Positions 42,156-51,187 are shown, counted from the stretch's first letter. The stretch: 64,000 bases of DNA from Collinsella aerofaciens (GCA_021639365.1 JAJXHK010000006.1:1-64000), one strand, 5' to 3'. Made by a program: numbers and translations. Notes: a model not told the origin generated them from the sequence alone.

Positions 42156-44396
42156 GTGGCAAAGAAGAAGACGAAGAACCAGCCAAAGAAAAAGCAGGTC
42201 AACGCCGAGAACGTCATCGGCCTGCACTCCGAGGTCACCGACCAGCCGATCACGCAGACGCTCGAGGTCAACTACATGCCCTACGCCATGAGCGTCAACG
42301 TCTCGCGTGCGTTCCCCGAGATCGACGGCTTTAAGCCCTCACACCGCAAGCTGCTCTACACCATGTACAAGATGGGTCTGCTCAAGGGCGAGCGCCAGAA
42401 GAGCGCCAACATCGTGGGCCAGACCATGAAGCTCAACCCGCACGGCGACGCCGCGATCTACGAGACGATGGTGCGTCTGGCCACCGGCAACGAGGCGCTG
42501 CTCGCCCCCTTCGTGGAGTCGAAGGGCAACTTTGGCAAGTACTACTCGGGCGACCTGAGCTACGCCGCCTCGCGTTATACCGAGGCCAAGCTCTCCCCCA
42601 TCAGTGCCGAGATCTTCAAGGATATCGACAAGGACCCGGTCGACTTCATCGACAGCTACGACGGCGCCATGAAGGAGCCGCGCCTGCTGCCCACCACGTT
42701 CCCCAACATCCTCGTCTCGGCCAACAAGGGCATCGGCGTCGCCATGGCGTCCGACATCTGCGGTTTTAACCTCAACGAGGTCTGCACCGCCACGATGCAC
42801 TACCTCAAGGACCCCGACTGCGACCTGCTCGAGTACATGCCCATGCCCGACTTCTCGACCGGCGGCGAGATCATCTACCGCCGCGAGGAGATGGAGAAGA
42901 TCGTCGAGACCGGCCTGGGCAGCTTCCAGATTCGCTCCCGCTGGCGCTGGATTCCCGAAGAGCGCATCATCGAGGTCTACGAGATCCCCTACACCACCAA
43001 GACCGATGTCATCATCGAGCGCATCGTCAAGCTCTCCAAGGAGGGCAAGGTCAAGGAAATCGCTGACATCCGTGACGAAACCGACCTTTCGGGCCTGCGC
43101 ATCGCTATCGACCTTAAGCGCGGCGTCGATCCCGATAAGCTCATGGCAAAGCTCTATCGCTCGACCACGCTGCAGGATTCGTTCTCGTGCAACTTTAACG
43201 TGCTGGTCGACGGCTACCCCCGCGTTATGGGCGTGCGCCAGATCCTGCACGAGTGGGTCGCGTGGCGCATTCAGTCCACGCGCCGTCGCATTAACTTCGA
43301 CCTGGGCAAAAAGTCCGAGCGCCTGCATCTGCTGCACGGTCTTGAAGCGATTTTGCTCGATATCGACAAGGCTATCGCCATCATCCGTGGCACCAAGCTC
43401 GAGGCCGAGGTCGTGCCCAACCTTATGAAGGGTTTCGACATCGATGAGACCCAGGCCGAGTTTGTTGCCGAGCTCAAGCTCCGCAACATCAACGAGGAGT
43501 ACATCCTCAACCGCACCAAGGACATCGCCAAGCTCGAGGGCGAAATCGCCGAGCTCGAGGATATCCTGTCGAGCGAGGACAAAATCAAAAAGGTCATCAG
43601 CGACGAGCTGGCCGCGGTCAACAAGAAGTACGTGATGCCGCGCCGCACGGGCAGGATTGAGCCCCATGAGGTTATCGAAGTGAGCCTGGAGCCCGAGGTC
43701 GAGGAGTACCCCGTTACCATCATGCTCTCGCGCGATGGCTACCTCAAAAAGATGACCGACCGCGTGCTCAAGAAGGCCGCTACGCTCAAGTACAAAGACG
43801 GCGACAAGCCCTTTATTGAGTTCCCGTCCTCCAACACGCACGAGCTGCTGGTCTTTACCAACAAGAGCCAGGTGTACAAGTGCAAGGTCGCGCAGTTTGA
43901 GGACACCAAGTCCGCCCAGCTGGGCTCGTACCTGCCGACCGATCTTGAGATGGCACCCGACGAGAGCGTCATCTGGGTCATCGACCCCGAGGACTACAAG
44001 GCCGACGCGCTGTTTGTCTTTGAGAACGGTCGCGTGGTGCGCGTCGCGCTTGCCGGATACGTCACCAAGACCAACCGCAAGCGCCTCAAGAACGCCATCT
44101 ACAGCGGCAGCAAATTGCTGTATGCCCAGGTGCTCAAGGAAGATCGCGACATCGCGCTCGTTTCGAGCGACTATCGCCTGATGAACTTCAACACGTCGCT
44201 GCTCAAGACCAAGACGACCACCAACACGCAGGGCGTCCAGGCCTTTACTGCCAAGAAGGGCCGTTCGGTCACCACCGTCGGCACAACCGAGGAAATCCTT
44301 GGCGCCGGCGTCTCGGCCGAAAAGTTCACCGCGCAGAGTCTGCCCTCCGCCGGCGCCCTCATGAAAGAAAACGACATGCCGAGCTTGTTTGACTAG
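42156..44396 (+). CDS. Divergent type IIA topoisomerase, GyrA/ParC-like subunit
   Basis: A 746-residue DNA-breaking subunit. The start has a Lys-rich stretch (MAKKKTKNQPKKKQVN), then TDQPITQTLEVNYMPYAMSV. The catalytic Tyr is in SYAASRYTEAKLSPI. The quinolone-pocket region is LNPHGDAAIYETMVRLATG, where E. coli GyrA has HPHGDSAVYDTI: Ala replaces Ser83 and Glu replaces Asp87. The coiled-coil region (IAKLEGEIAELEDILSSEDK) and a shortened C-terminal domain (six-blade-like) follow. It forms the enzyme with the subunit encoded 45 bp upstream. Whether it acts as topoisomerase IV or gyrase cannot be said from sequence alone. Confidence 0.87.
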   Translation: MAKKKTKNQPKKKQVNAENVIGLHSEVTDQPITQTLEVNYMPYAMSVNVSRAFPEIDGFKPSHRKLLYTMYKMGLLKGERQKSANIVGQTMKLNPHGDAAIYETMVRLATGNEALLAPFVESKGNFGKYYSGDLSYAASRYTEAKLSPISAEIFKDIDKDPVDFIDSYDGAMKEPRLLPTTFPNILVSANKGIGVAMASDICGFNLNEVCTATMHYLKDPDCDLLEYMPMPDFSTGGEIIYRREEMEKIVETGLGSFQIRSRWRWIPEERIIEVYEIPYTTKTDVIIERIVKLSKEGKVKEIADIRDETDLSGLRIAIDLKRGVDPDKLMAKLYRSTTLQDSFSCNFNVLVDGYPRVMGVRQILHEWVAWRIQSTRRRINFDLGKKSERLHLLHGLEAILLDIDKAIAIIRGTKLEAEVVPNLMKGFDIDETQAEFVAELKLRNINEEYILNRTKDIAKLEGEIAELEDILSSEDKIKKVISDELAAVNKKYVMPRRTGRIEPHEVIEVSLEPEVEEYPVTIMLSRDGYLKKMTDRVLKKAATLKYKDGDKPFIEFPSSNTHELLVFTNKSQVYKCKVAQFEDTKSAQLGSYLPTDLEMAPDESVIWVIDPEDYKADALFVFENGRVVRVALAGYVTKTNRKRLKNAIYSGSKLLYAQVLKEDRDIALVSSDYRLMNFNTSLLKTKTTTNTQGVQAFTAKKGRSVTTVGTTEEILGAGVSAEKFTAQSLPSAGALMKENDMPSLFD

Positions 44397-44651
44397 AACA
44401 GCGGCAGTCGAACCATTGTAGGTTCACAGAGTAGATCGCTTGCCTGACGAGGGGTGATTGGCTGAGTCATTCTAAAGCTTGATAAGCGACATGGTTTTCC
44501 AACGGATGTTCTTGCATCAGGGCGGAAGAGAGCGAGGGTCTTCGGGATGGCGATACAAACCAGCTAGGCGCCCGTAAATCTCGGCACCAATCCCGTCGAG
44601 CCAACGTGCCGGAGGCGTATTCCTTTGTCCTGAAACGCCTCCTATCTACAT
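44397..44651. other. Intergenic region, possibly containing a decayed gene fragment
   Basis: On the minus strand, 44600-44500 reads DGIGAEIYGRLAGLYRHPEDP in one frame before a stop, and similar coding-like text in another frame, but no start or intact gene is visible. It may be the end of a lost gene; I could not identify it. Confidence 0.3.
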
Positions 44652-44993
44652 TTAAGCCTGATCGCGAAGGTGCTCCTTGTAGCTTTCTCCCCAAGCCCAC
44701 ATGGCATCTAAAACAGGCTTGAGGGTTTGCCCTAGATCCGTGAGAGAGTACTCAACACGAGGCGGGACTTCTGCGAATACTTCGCGGCGGACAATCCCTG
44801 ACTCTTCCATGGAGCGTAGATTGGTAGTGAGCACCTTTTGGGAGATCCCACCTATTGAGCGTTGTAGCTCTTTGAATCGCAAGACACCATTGCGGCTGAG
44901 ATCGCGCAAGATAAGGACCTGCCATTTGTTGCCGATGAGCGTGAGGGTGGTCTCAACTGGGCATGCAGGCAAAGAATCGAGTCGTTCGTTCAT
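44652..44993 (-). CDS. HxlR family transcriptional regulator
   Basis: A 113-residue winged-helix protein: PACPVETTLTLIGNKWQVLI, LRFKELQRSIGGISQKVLTT and VEYSLTDLGQTLKP. The CPV Cys used for thiol or quinone sensing in some relatives is present. ATG at 44993 is chosen over the upstream start at 45029 because GGAG lies six bases before and the CPV core begins shortly after. It is divergent from an NAD(P)-binding protein gene at 45155, a common HxlR-NmrA/SDR pair, and shares its operator type with the HxlR at 20761. Confidence 0.88.
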   Translation of the reverse strand: MNERLDSLPACPVETTLTLIGNKWQVLILRDLSRNGVLRFKELQRSIGGISQKVLTTNLRSMEESGIVRREVFAEVPPRVEYSLTDLGQTLKPVLDAMWAWGESYKEHLRDQA

Positions 44994-45030
44994 AATCTCT
45001 CCATGTTCAAAAATGCAGATAAACGCCAAT

Positions 45031-45061
45031 AGTTACAAAAAGGTACCTACAGCACCTTTTT
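45031..45061. promoter_or_regulatory. Putative HxlR operator between hxlR and the oxidoreductase gene
   Basis: AGTTACAAAAAGGTACCTAC begins at 45031, nearly equal to the site at 20682. AAAAAGGT (45037-45044) and ACCTTTTT (45054-45061) also form a wider inverted repeat centred at 45049. Confidence 0.55.
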
Positions 45062-45154
45062 GTGCCTACTTCCGTATAGACTGCGTGAATCATAGTATTT
45101 GCCCTGTCAAAAGGCAACATCGCAAAAGGGCGATAAAGCAGAAAGGAACGTACT

Positions 45155-45790
45155 ATGACCAAGAAGATCGCAGTAGTCGCGGCAAACGGCAAGGCCGGCA
45201 AGCTCATCGTCAAGGAGGCCGTCCAGCGTGACATGGACGTCACCGCCTTCGTCCGCTCCGAGAATGCAACTGTGGCTCAGAAGGCCGTCGTTAAGGACAT
45301 CATGGACCTGACCGCAGAAGATTTGGGTGGATTCGACGCCGTAGTCGATGCCTTCGGTGCCTGGACACCCGAGACCCTCTCTCAGCACTCCACTACCCTC
45401 GAGCATTTGTGCGACGTGCTCTCCGGTAGCGAAACCCGCTTGCTCGTCGTGGGCGGTGCGGGCAGCCTGTACGTGAACCCCGAGCACACGGTCACCGTTT
45501 CCGAGGGACCCAATTTCCCCGAGATGTTCAAGCCGTTGGCATCCGCTATGGGTGTCGCTTTGGCCGACCTGCGTAAACGCGACGACGTCAATTGGACCTA
45601 CGTCAGCCCTGCAGGCGACTTCCAGGCTGACGGCGAGCGTACGGGAGAATACATCCTTGGCGGCGAGGAGCTGACCCTGAACGAGCGCGGCGAGTCCATC
45701 ATCTCCTATGCCGACTACGCCATTGCCATGGTTGACGAAATCGAGTCCGGCGATCATGTGCGCCAGCGCATCAGCGTCGTTCGCAAGTAG
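45155..45790 (+). CDS. NAD(P)-binding protein, NmrA/SDR-like
   Basis: A 211-residue Rossmann-fold protein. The N-terminal IAVVAANGKAGKLIVKEAV is the GxxGxxG nucleotide-binding loop of atypical short-chain dehydrogenases (SDR-a6/NmrA-like), followed by VDAFGAWTPE and LLVVGGAGSLYV and a C-terminal YVSPAGDFQADGERTGEYI. Such proteins are quinone or NADPH sensors or reductases; the substrate is not predictable. It is divergent from the HxlR regulator and probably controlled by it in response to electrophiles. AAAGGAACG precedes the ATG at 45155. Confidence 0.85.
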   Translation: MTKKIAVVAANGKAGKLIVKEAVQRDMDVTAFVRSENATVAQKAVVKDIMDLTAEDLGGFDAVVDAFGAWTPETLSQHSTTLEHLCDVLSGSETRLLVVGGAGSLYVNPEHTVTVSEGPNFPEMFKPLASAMGVALADLRKRDDVNWTYVSPAGDFQADGERTGEYILGGEELTLNERGESIISYADYAIAMVDEIESGDHVRQRISVVRK

Positions 45791-46097
45791 GATTGTCGCA
45801 AGAGGCGCAGCCGAACTCTCGGCTGCGCTCCGTTCGGGATGTCTCTAGCACTGTTGGTTCAACGAGGAGGAGGCGGACAAGCCCTGCATGCTCAAGCTTT
45901 CGAGTCAGATATAGAAAGGACATGTCGGATGAAGAAGAGTCTCGGAGCCAAGGGTCAGCATGCGCACTATGGACGAAATCGAGATCCACATCTCCTCGCA
46001 CCAATCCACCGATAATATCCTCGCCCGCCGTGCCTTCACCATATGGGTGCCATCCAACCATCAGGCCATACGGACAATTTGCAGCTCAAATCACTCT
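45791..46097. other. Intergenic region (307 bp) with a terminator hairpin
   Basis: A 10-bp hairpin (GCGCAGCCGA, 45805-45814, with 45819-45828) probably ends the oxidoreductase transcript. The rest holds no gene that I can support; a few short frames look coding-like but do not resemble known proteins and may be decayed. Confidence 0.5.
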
Positions 46098-47387
46098 CTA
46101 TAGGCAAAAAGCTGCATAAAGCGGAATGGATCTGAGCCCATCATTCAATCCAAAGGGCTTAGTTGAAAGCCTGATAAGGCGCACGCCCGGATGGCTCTTT
46201 TTAAGTGAGGACAGGCTTCGAGACCTCGTATTCTCCCCCGCTTTAACCTCAATCGCAGACACGCACCCCTGCCTCTCCACGACAAAGTCGATTTCCGCAC
46301 GATTATCTCGTGCCCAATAATGCAGAGGGTAGCCAATGGCAGAAAGCTGTTGGGCAACGTAGTTTTCGGTAAGCGCGCCCATGAATGTACCGCCGATACC
46401 GGAGAGAATATCGGCTCGTTGAGCACCTGCCTTGGAGACAAGCAGCCCGGTATCCGCCTGATAGATTTTAAAAGACGAAGGGTTAACAAACGCCTCGAGA
46501 GGACTTTCAATCCGCCCGACCAGGCTGCAACGTTTCACGGTGCCTAACAATACAAGCCAATCGAGAGCGTCTCCAAATAGAGACGCGTTGCCCCCCGCTC
46601 GCACTACCTTGTACTGGAATTTACGGTTTTCTTTGGCAAGCTGCTGCGGGATGGAATCGAAACACGCACGTGTCTTTGCGCTCAAGCGCTCATCGGCATA
46701 TTTGTTAGTGTCAGCTGAATATCCGTCGAGGATAATTCGATGCTTTTCGGCGACATCGATGACCGACTGAGCCTCAACATAGGTTTGGACAGCCTCAGGC
46801 ATTCCACCAATAACAAGATACTGTCGATAGAACCTCAGTGCTTCGTCATGAAGACTCGGAGCAAGGGGCTCCATCGATTCAAATGACGAATGAATCTCGT
46901 CGGCCAGCCGGTCGTGCCCCATCGCCCAAAGAAACTCTTCGAAATCAAGCGGAGCCATCTCGATCAAATCGGTCTTTCCAACGGGGAACGAATACGACTG
47001 ATGATTAATGGCAACCCCAAGGAGCGACCCAGCAGCCGCGACATAATATTCGGGTGCATCTTCGCAAAAGTACTTAAGGGACGTAAGCGCTTCCTCGCAT
47101 GCCTGGACCTCGTCAATGAATAGCAGGGTTTTACCCGGTACGATGCGCTGTCCCGTGCGGGCCTCAATCGCACGCACAATCGAATGGGGATCGAGACCGC
47201 CCGAAAAGTCTGCCCGAGCCGACCGGTCATTCTCGAGATTGATATAGACGACCGACTCGAAAAGATCCCGTGCATATGTTCTGAGCAGATAGGTCTTGCC
47301 GCACTGGCGAACGCCCTTGACCAACAGAGGTTTCCTATCGATTTTGTCTCGCCATTCCTTAAGGAGCCTGTCTGCTTTCCGGCGCAT
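46098..47387 (-). CDS. AAA-14/DUF4143 ATPase
   Basis: A 429-residue protein of the AAA_14 plus DUF4143 type. Walker A is GVRQCGKT (residues 25-32), Walker B is TLLFIDEVQAC, and a sensor-like AAAGSLLGVA follows. The C-terminal ~200 residues form the DUF4143 domain with RDNRAEIDFVVERQGCVSAIEVKAGE, a restriction-endonuclease-like (D-x-n-ExK) motif seen in this family. The role of these ATPases is not established; they are frequent, scattered single genes in gut bacteria. Composition is less GC-rich than the surrounding housekeeping genes. The gene stands alone and its promoter region holds an inverted repeat (47425-47467). Confidence 0.85.
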   Translation of the reverse strand: MRRKADRLLKEWRDKIDRKPLLVKGVRQCGKTYLLRTYARDLFESVVYINLENDRSARADFSGGLDPHSIVRAIEARTGQRIVPGKTLLFIDEVQACEEALTSLKYFCEDAPEYYVAAAGSLLGVAINHQSYSFPVGKTDLIEMAPLDFEEFLWAMGHDRLADEIHSSFESMEPLAPSLHDEALRFYRQYLVIGGMPEAVQTYVEAQSVIDVAEKHRIILDGYSADTNKYADERLSAKTRACFDSIPQQLAKENRKFQYKVVRAGGNASLFGDALDWLVLLGTVKRCSLVGRIESPLEAFVNPSSFKIYQADTGLLVSKAGAQRADILSGIGGTFMGALTENYVAQQLSAIGYPLHYWARDNRAEIDFVVERQGCVSAIEVKAGENTRSRSLSSLKKSHPGVRLIRLSTKPFGLNDGLRSIPLYAAFCL

Positions 47388-47424
47388 GAGCGTCCTTTCC
47401 TCATGAAATTTTGTTTGACAATAT

Positions 47425-47467
47425 TTTAACGCAGATTAATCGATATTTGATTATTATTCTGCGTTAA
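47425..47467. repeat. Inverted repeat upstream of the ATPase gene
   Basis: TTTAACGCAGA (47425-47435) and TCTGCGTTAAA (47457-47467) are separated by an AT-rich 21-base centre. The element is 38 bp before the ATPase start and could be an operator or the border of inserted DNA. Confidence 0.55.
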
Positions 47468-47494
47468 AAAAATGGTACCCATGCATGTGACTGC

Positions 47495-47575
47495 TTACGC
47501 CAGCTTGCGGGCAAGCGCACGGACCTCTTCCGGCTTGGGCGAGGTCTTCATGCTGTCGCGCTCCTCCATGCCGCT
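47495..47575 (-). pseudogene. Relic: last 26 codons of a flavodoxin-like gene
   Basis: Reading minus from about 47575 gives SGMEERDSMKTSPKPEEVRA, then LARKLA and a stop at 47495. This is the same tail as the intact flavodoxin at 62286-62816 (SGMEARDSMASSPKLEEVRA...). The rest of this second flavodoxin is gone; upstream lies the PNPOx gene, joined in another frame. Confidence 0.75.
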
Positions 47576-48021
47576 GAATGAGATTGAGCATCCCCTTGAG
47601 CTTGGGAAGCGCCGCCGCGGGCAAGCCTTTCGCAGCTGCAGCGTCGGCGAACGCCGGGCTCTCGGGATCGACGACCTCCGCTACACCCGTGACCTGTACG
47701 CTTGCGAGCGTACCGAAGCCGTCGTAGGGCTCGAACACGGCGAGGCTCACGTTTTTGTTCTCTTTGAGCGCGCAGAACTTGAGCCCACCCTCCGAGAAAA
47801 TCCAAACCGCACCGTCGCGCCACGCATACTCAAGCGGCGTGCAGCGCACGAAGTCACCGATTCCGCAGGCGAGCGCAGGTATTGTGCTCAGCGAGGAACC
47901 TCTCAACCTCGGCACGCAGCTCGTCTTCCGGCATGCGCACCGTCTCAGTTTCTTTGCTCGTCCAATGCTCGGCCGCCTTGTCGTATTCCTCGTCAGGCAT
48001 GGGGATTCTCTTCTCAATCAT
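47576..48021 (-). pseudogene. Frameshifted pyridoxamine 5'-phosphate oxidase family gene, 3' end lost
   Basis: The start is ATG at 48021 (MIEKRIPMPDEEYDKAAEHW, then VERFLAEHNTCA). Near 47880 the frame breaks: the continuation CGIGDFVRCTPLEYAWRDGA, then GGLKFCALKENKNVSLAVF, is in another frame. It goes on to LKGMLNLI and then runs into the flavodoxin tail out of frame, so its own C-terminus is missing. In intact relatives the protein is a split-barrel FMN enzyme. Two lesions, a frameshift and a 3' fusion, make it a clear pseudogene, unless the frameshift is a sequencing error. Confidence 0.78.
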
Positions 48022-48366
48022 CGCCGATGCCCACCGGCGCGTCGGCTCCAATATACATCGCTTCGGATTCTTCCCCATTTCGTGCCACGCAACACATGAA
48101 CAGGGATATCTGCCCTTTACACCCATCCCGTTCAACTTGTTCAGAATAGTCTCACTTCTCCCGGCATCGGCACGTCGATCGTTGCAGAGGCTGTTTCAAT
48201 CTCGTACTTTTCCATCTTTTCAGGAAAAAGCCCCGTTGGAGACTTTCCAACGGATGCCGTACGGTGGATATATCGATTTCCCGCAAAGACGTCAATCTGA
48301 CCGTGCGGTGTCGAAACGACCGTGCCCGCGAACGCGGACACAACACAAGCTGGAAAGGAAACGGAC
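48022..48366. promoter_or_regulatory. Upstream region of the glucoside PTS operon
   Basis: 345 bp without a gene. A perfect 8-bp hairpin CCGTTGGA-GACTT-TCCAACGG lies at 48233-48253, roughly 115 bp before the EIIA start, and may be a regulator site. The EIIA gene is preceded by GGAAAGGAAA at 48352-48361. Confidence 0.4.
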
Positions 48367-48726
48367 ATGATGACGGAAAACACTGATAAGCAGAGCGATC
48401 CCGTAACAACCGACACCGGTGATGAGATGCTCTCATTTGCGCTCATCGCAGCGGCGGGACAGGCACGGAGCCTTTCTTTCGAGGCTCTCGAAGCGGCTCG
48501 GGAGAAAGATTTCGATCGTGCGCACAAGCTGATGGATCAGGCGAAGGCTGCTGCACTCGAGGCCCATAACCAGCAAACGGAGCTGCTGGTTCGCGAGGCA
48601 CAGGGGGACCACACCGCTGTAGACGTAATGCTCGTCCACGCACAGGATCATCTGATGACGGCCATGCTTGCCCAAGAGCTCATCGAACAGATGATTTATC
48701 TGCATCAGGAACTCGCACGTCGCTAG
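48367..48726 (+). CDS. PTS lactose/cellobiose-type EIIA component
   Basis: A 119-residue three-helix protein of the LacF/CelC type. It starts near MMTENTDKQSD and contains ALIAAAGQARSLSFEALEAA, KLMDQAKAAALEAHNQQTEL with the active-site His in AHNQQTELL, and VMLVHAQDHLMTAMLAQELI. It receives phosphate from HPr and passes it to the EIIB part of the EIIBC encoded at 58151-59857, ten kilobases away. It is the first gene of the GH1 operon (48367-54331) on the plus strand. Confidence 0.9.
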   Translation: MMTENTDKQSDPVTTDTGDEMLSFALIAAAGQARSLSFEALEAAREKDFDRAHKLMDQAKAAALEAHNQQTELLVREAQGDHTAVDVMLVHAQDHLMTAMLAQELIEQMIYLHQELARR

Positions 48727-48742
48727 ATTTAAGGAGAAAGCC

Positions 48743-50242
48743 ATGAAACGCGAGCAAAGCGCCGCTAAACGAGAGAAACGCAAACTCCTATGGGGTGGCT
48801 CTATTTCCGCCGTACAGTGTGAAGGCGCTTGGAATGAAGGTGGAAAATCCCCGGTTGAATCTGATTATGCCGAATGCTCGGGCGGGGTCGCCCACTTCAA
48901 AAGCGTATCCTATCGCGATGCAACGGGGAATCTCCAAAAAGGACCCATGCCATGTTGGAACGTAATACCGCCCGGTGGCATCGAACGCATCGAAAAACCG
49001 GATGCATACTATCCGTATCGTTCCGGCATTGATTTCTACCACCGCTATCGAGAAGATATCGCCTTATTCGCCGAAATGGGCTTTCAATCGCTGAACCTGT
49101 CCATCTCTTGGGCACGAGTCATGCCTCACGGAATCGATGGGGGAATCAACCGCGAGGGAGTTGAATTCTACCGCGATGTTCTCAGCGAGCTAAAACGATA
49201 TGATATCGAACCCATCGTAACCCTCTTCAAGTATGACATGCCCTGTTATCTCGACGATAAATACGACGGTGGCTGGCTCGATCGAAGCATGGTCGACGAA
49301 TTCGAGGCCTTTGCCAAGGTTTGCTTTGTCGAGTATCGCGATCTGGTGAAATACTGGATCACGTTCAATGAGATAAACGGCATCGCCATGATCGGAAAGG
49401 AATTCGGCGTCATCTCGGCGCAGCAAGCCTATCAGCTTGGACACCACCTTATGGTGGCAAGCGCGCGTGCGGTGCGCGCGGCGCACGATATCGATCCCTC
49501 TTTCAAGGTCGGCTGCATGGTCTACCAGGGAACGACCTACCCCATGACTGCCGATCCAACCGACTACCTCACGGTAATGGAGCAGACCCGCAAAAGAACT
49601 CACTATTTCGGCGACACAATGGTGCGGGGCGCATACCCCTCTTACGCTCAAAAGATATGGGAAGACGAAGGCGTCGAACTCGAATGGGCTCCTACCGATA
49701 TCGCAGACTTGCAAGCCGGCAAAGTCGATTATTACGCGTTCTCCTGCTATAACTCAAGCTGCTACACCTCGCATACCGACGAAAACGCAGAGATCGTGGG
49801 CAATCTGATGAAAGGCCTGCGCAATCCCTATCTGGACAAGAGCGAATGGGGTTGGACCATAGACCCCTACGTACTCAAGATCACCATGATCGAGTTGTAC
49901 GACCGCTATCAGATCCCGCTCATGATCGTCGAGAACGGCCTGGGAGCGACTGACGTTCTCGAGAAAGACGGCTCGGTGCACGATCCTTATCGCATCGATT
50001 ACCTGCGTTCCAATATCAAGGGAATGCTGGAGGCACTCGATGAGGGTGTCGATCTCATTTCATACAATTCGTGGGGCTGCATCGATCTGGTCGCAGCGTC
50101 ATCGGCGCAAATCACAAAACGTTACGGCTATATCTATGTCGACAAAGACGACACCGGAGCGGGCACCCTTAAACGATACAAGAAGGATTCGTTCTACTGG
50201 TACCAAAAAGTCATCGCCACCAATGGCGAAGACTTGTCGTGA
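48743..50242 (+). CDS. GH1 family 6-phospho-beta-glucosidase-like enzyme (A)
   Basis: A 499-residue TIM-barrel GH1 enzyme. It starts LLWGGSISAVQCEGAWNEGG, and has YWITFNEINGIAM with the acid/base Glu and LMIVENGLGATDV with the nucleophile Glu. A longer insertion near residues 45-80 (AECSGGVAHFKSVSYRDATG) separates it from common 6-phospho-beta-glucosidases. AAGGAG lies 8 bases before the ATG, and the gene begins 16 bp after EIIA. It should hydrolyse the phosphorylated glucosides brought in by the PTS. It is closely similar to the third-gene GH1 at 52847, suggesting duplication. Confidence 0.9.
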   Translation: MKREQSAAKREKRKLLWGGSISAVQCEGAWNEGGKSPVESDYAECSGGVAHFKSVSYRDATGNLQKGPMPCWNVIPPGGIERIEKPDAYYPYRSGIDFYHRYREDIALFAEMGFQSLNLSISWARVMPHGIDGGINREGVEFYRDVLSELKRYDIEPIVTLFKYDMPCYLDDKYDGGWLDRSMVDEFEAFAKVCFVEYRDLVKYWITFNEINGIAMIGKEFGVISAQQAYQLGHHLMVASARAVRAAHDIDPSFKVGCMVYQGTTYPMTADPTDYLTVMEQTRKRTHYFGDTMVRGAYPSYAQKIWEDEGVELEWAPTDIADLQAGKVDYYAFSCYNSSCYTSHTDENAEIVGNLMKGLRNPYLDKSEWGWTIDPYVLKITMIELYDRYQIPLMIVENGLGATDVLEKDGSVHDPYRIDYLRSNIKGMLEALDEGVDLISYNSWGCIDLVAASSAQITKRYGYIYVDKDDTGAGTLKRYKKDSFYWYQKVIATNGEDLS

Positions 50243-50278
50243 CGCGCTCGTCACAGGTCCCAGAAAAGGAGGAGGCCC

Positions 50279-51187
50279 ATGACCACCAGCCAACGTCTTG
50301 CACTCGATTTTGGTGGAACCAGCCTGAAATACGCGTTGGTCGCCGGCGCGGAAACGGTGACGGAAAGTCACTGCATCCCGTCACCGAATAAAAGCCGCGA
50401 CGAGTTCCTTCAAACGATCAGAAGCATCTATTCCACCTATGAACGGCAAACCGATGGTGTCGCCATCAGCTTTGCAGGCTGCGTCAACGCCCAAACGGGT
50501 TTCGTCCATCACGGGGGATCCTACAGTTTCATCATGAGGGAAGACCTCAAAACAGAACTCGAAACCCTCTTGGGCTGCCCGGTGGCAATCGCCAACGACG
50601 CCGAATGCGCCCTGCTCGGCGAGCGATCCGGCGGAAACCTCCGGGATGTAGATAACGCCGTAGTCTTGGTCCTGGGCACGGCCATCGGCGGAGCGTTGAT
50701 GCTAAACGGCGAGCTCTACCACGGTGCCCACGATAATGCCGGAGAGCTGTCAAGCTATCTATACGATGTCGGAGGCACGGGGTGCGAGCGCTATTGGTTC
50801 ATGCACAACAGCGCTATGGGTCTTTTCGGACCCTATGCGACCGCGCACGGAATCGACCCCCGAAAATATTCCGGCCGATTGTTTTTCCAGGATCTCGATG
50901 AGGAAAAAAACAACCACATCGAACGCTTTGCAAATGAACTGGCCGATGTGGTCTACAGCATCCAGACGCTCCTGGATGTCGAGCGTTTTCTTGTCGGTGG
51001 AGGCATCAGCGAGCATCCCGAATTGATCGAAGCCATACAGGCCGCATGCGCACTCCGATTCGAGGAGCACTCAATGTTCCGTGTGGCGCAGCCAGACGTG
51101 CAGAAGTGCGCACGCGGCAATGACGCGAACCTCATCGGAGCGTCGGTGCATTTCGATCGCATCGCAGGCAGGCACCGGCTTTCGTAA
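50279..51187 (+). CDS. ROK family kinase-like protein
   Basis: A 302-residue protein of the ROK (sugar kinase/regulator) family. It begins LALDFGGTSLKYALV (ATP-binding DxGGT), has AIANDAECALLGE with the catalytic-type Asp, VVLVLGTAIGGALMLNGELY, and a C-terminal VERFLVGGGISEHPELI. The usual Cys-rich zinc motif is only partly present (GGTGCER). With the neighbouring GH1 genes it may phosphorylate glucose or a glucoside (BglK-like), or act as a regulator without the DNA-binding domain, which is absent. Confidence 0.85.
   Translation: MTTSQRLALDFGGTSLKYALVAGAETVTESHCIPSPNKSRDEFLQTIRSIYSTYERQTDGVAISFAGCVNAQTGFVHHGGSYSFIMREDLKTELETLLGCPVAIANDAECALLGERSGGNLRDVDNAVVLVLGTAIGGALMLNGELYHGAHDNAGELSSYLYDVGGTGCERYWFMHNSAMGLFGPYATAHGIDPRKYSGRLFFQDLDEEKNNHIERFANELADVVYSIQTLLDVERFLVGGGISEHPELIEAIQAACALRFEEHSMFRVAQPDVQKCARGNDANLIGASVHFDRIAGRHRLS

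Noticed and set aside
42339..43841. A 500-codon open frame on the minus strand across the GyrA-like gene.
   Set aside because: It is an antisense shadow caused by GC-rich codon use; Leu/Val/Asp-rich text without motifs, opposite a clear topoisomerase gene.
45793..46119. A 108-codon plus frame after the NmrA-like gene.
   Set aside because: No ribosome binding site, Ser/Arg-rich without family motifs; overlaps the terminator hairpin of the preceding gene.
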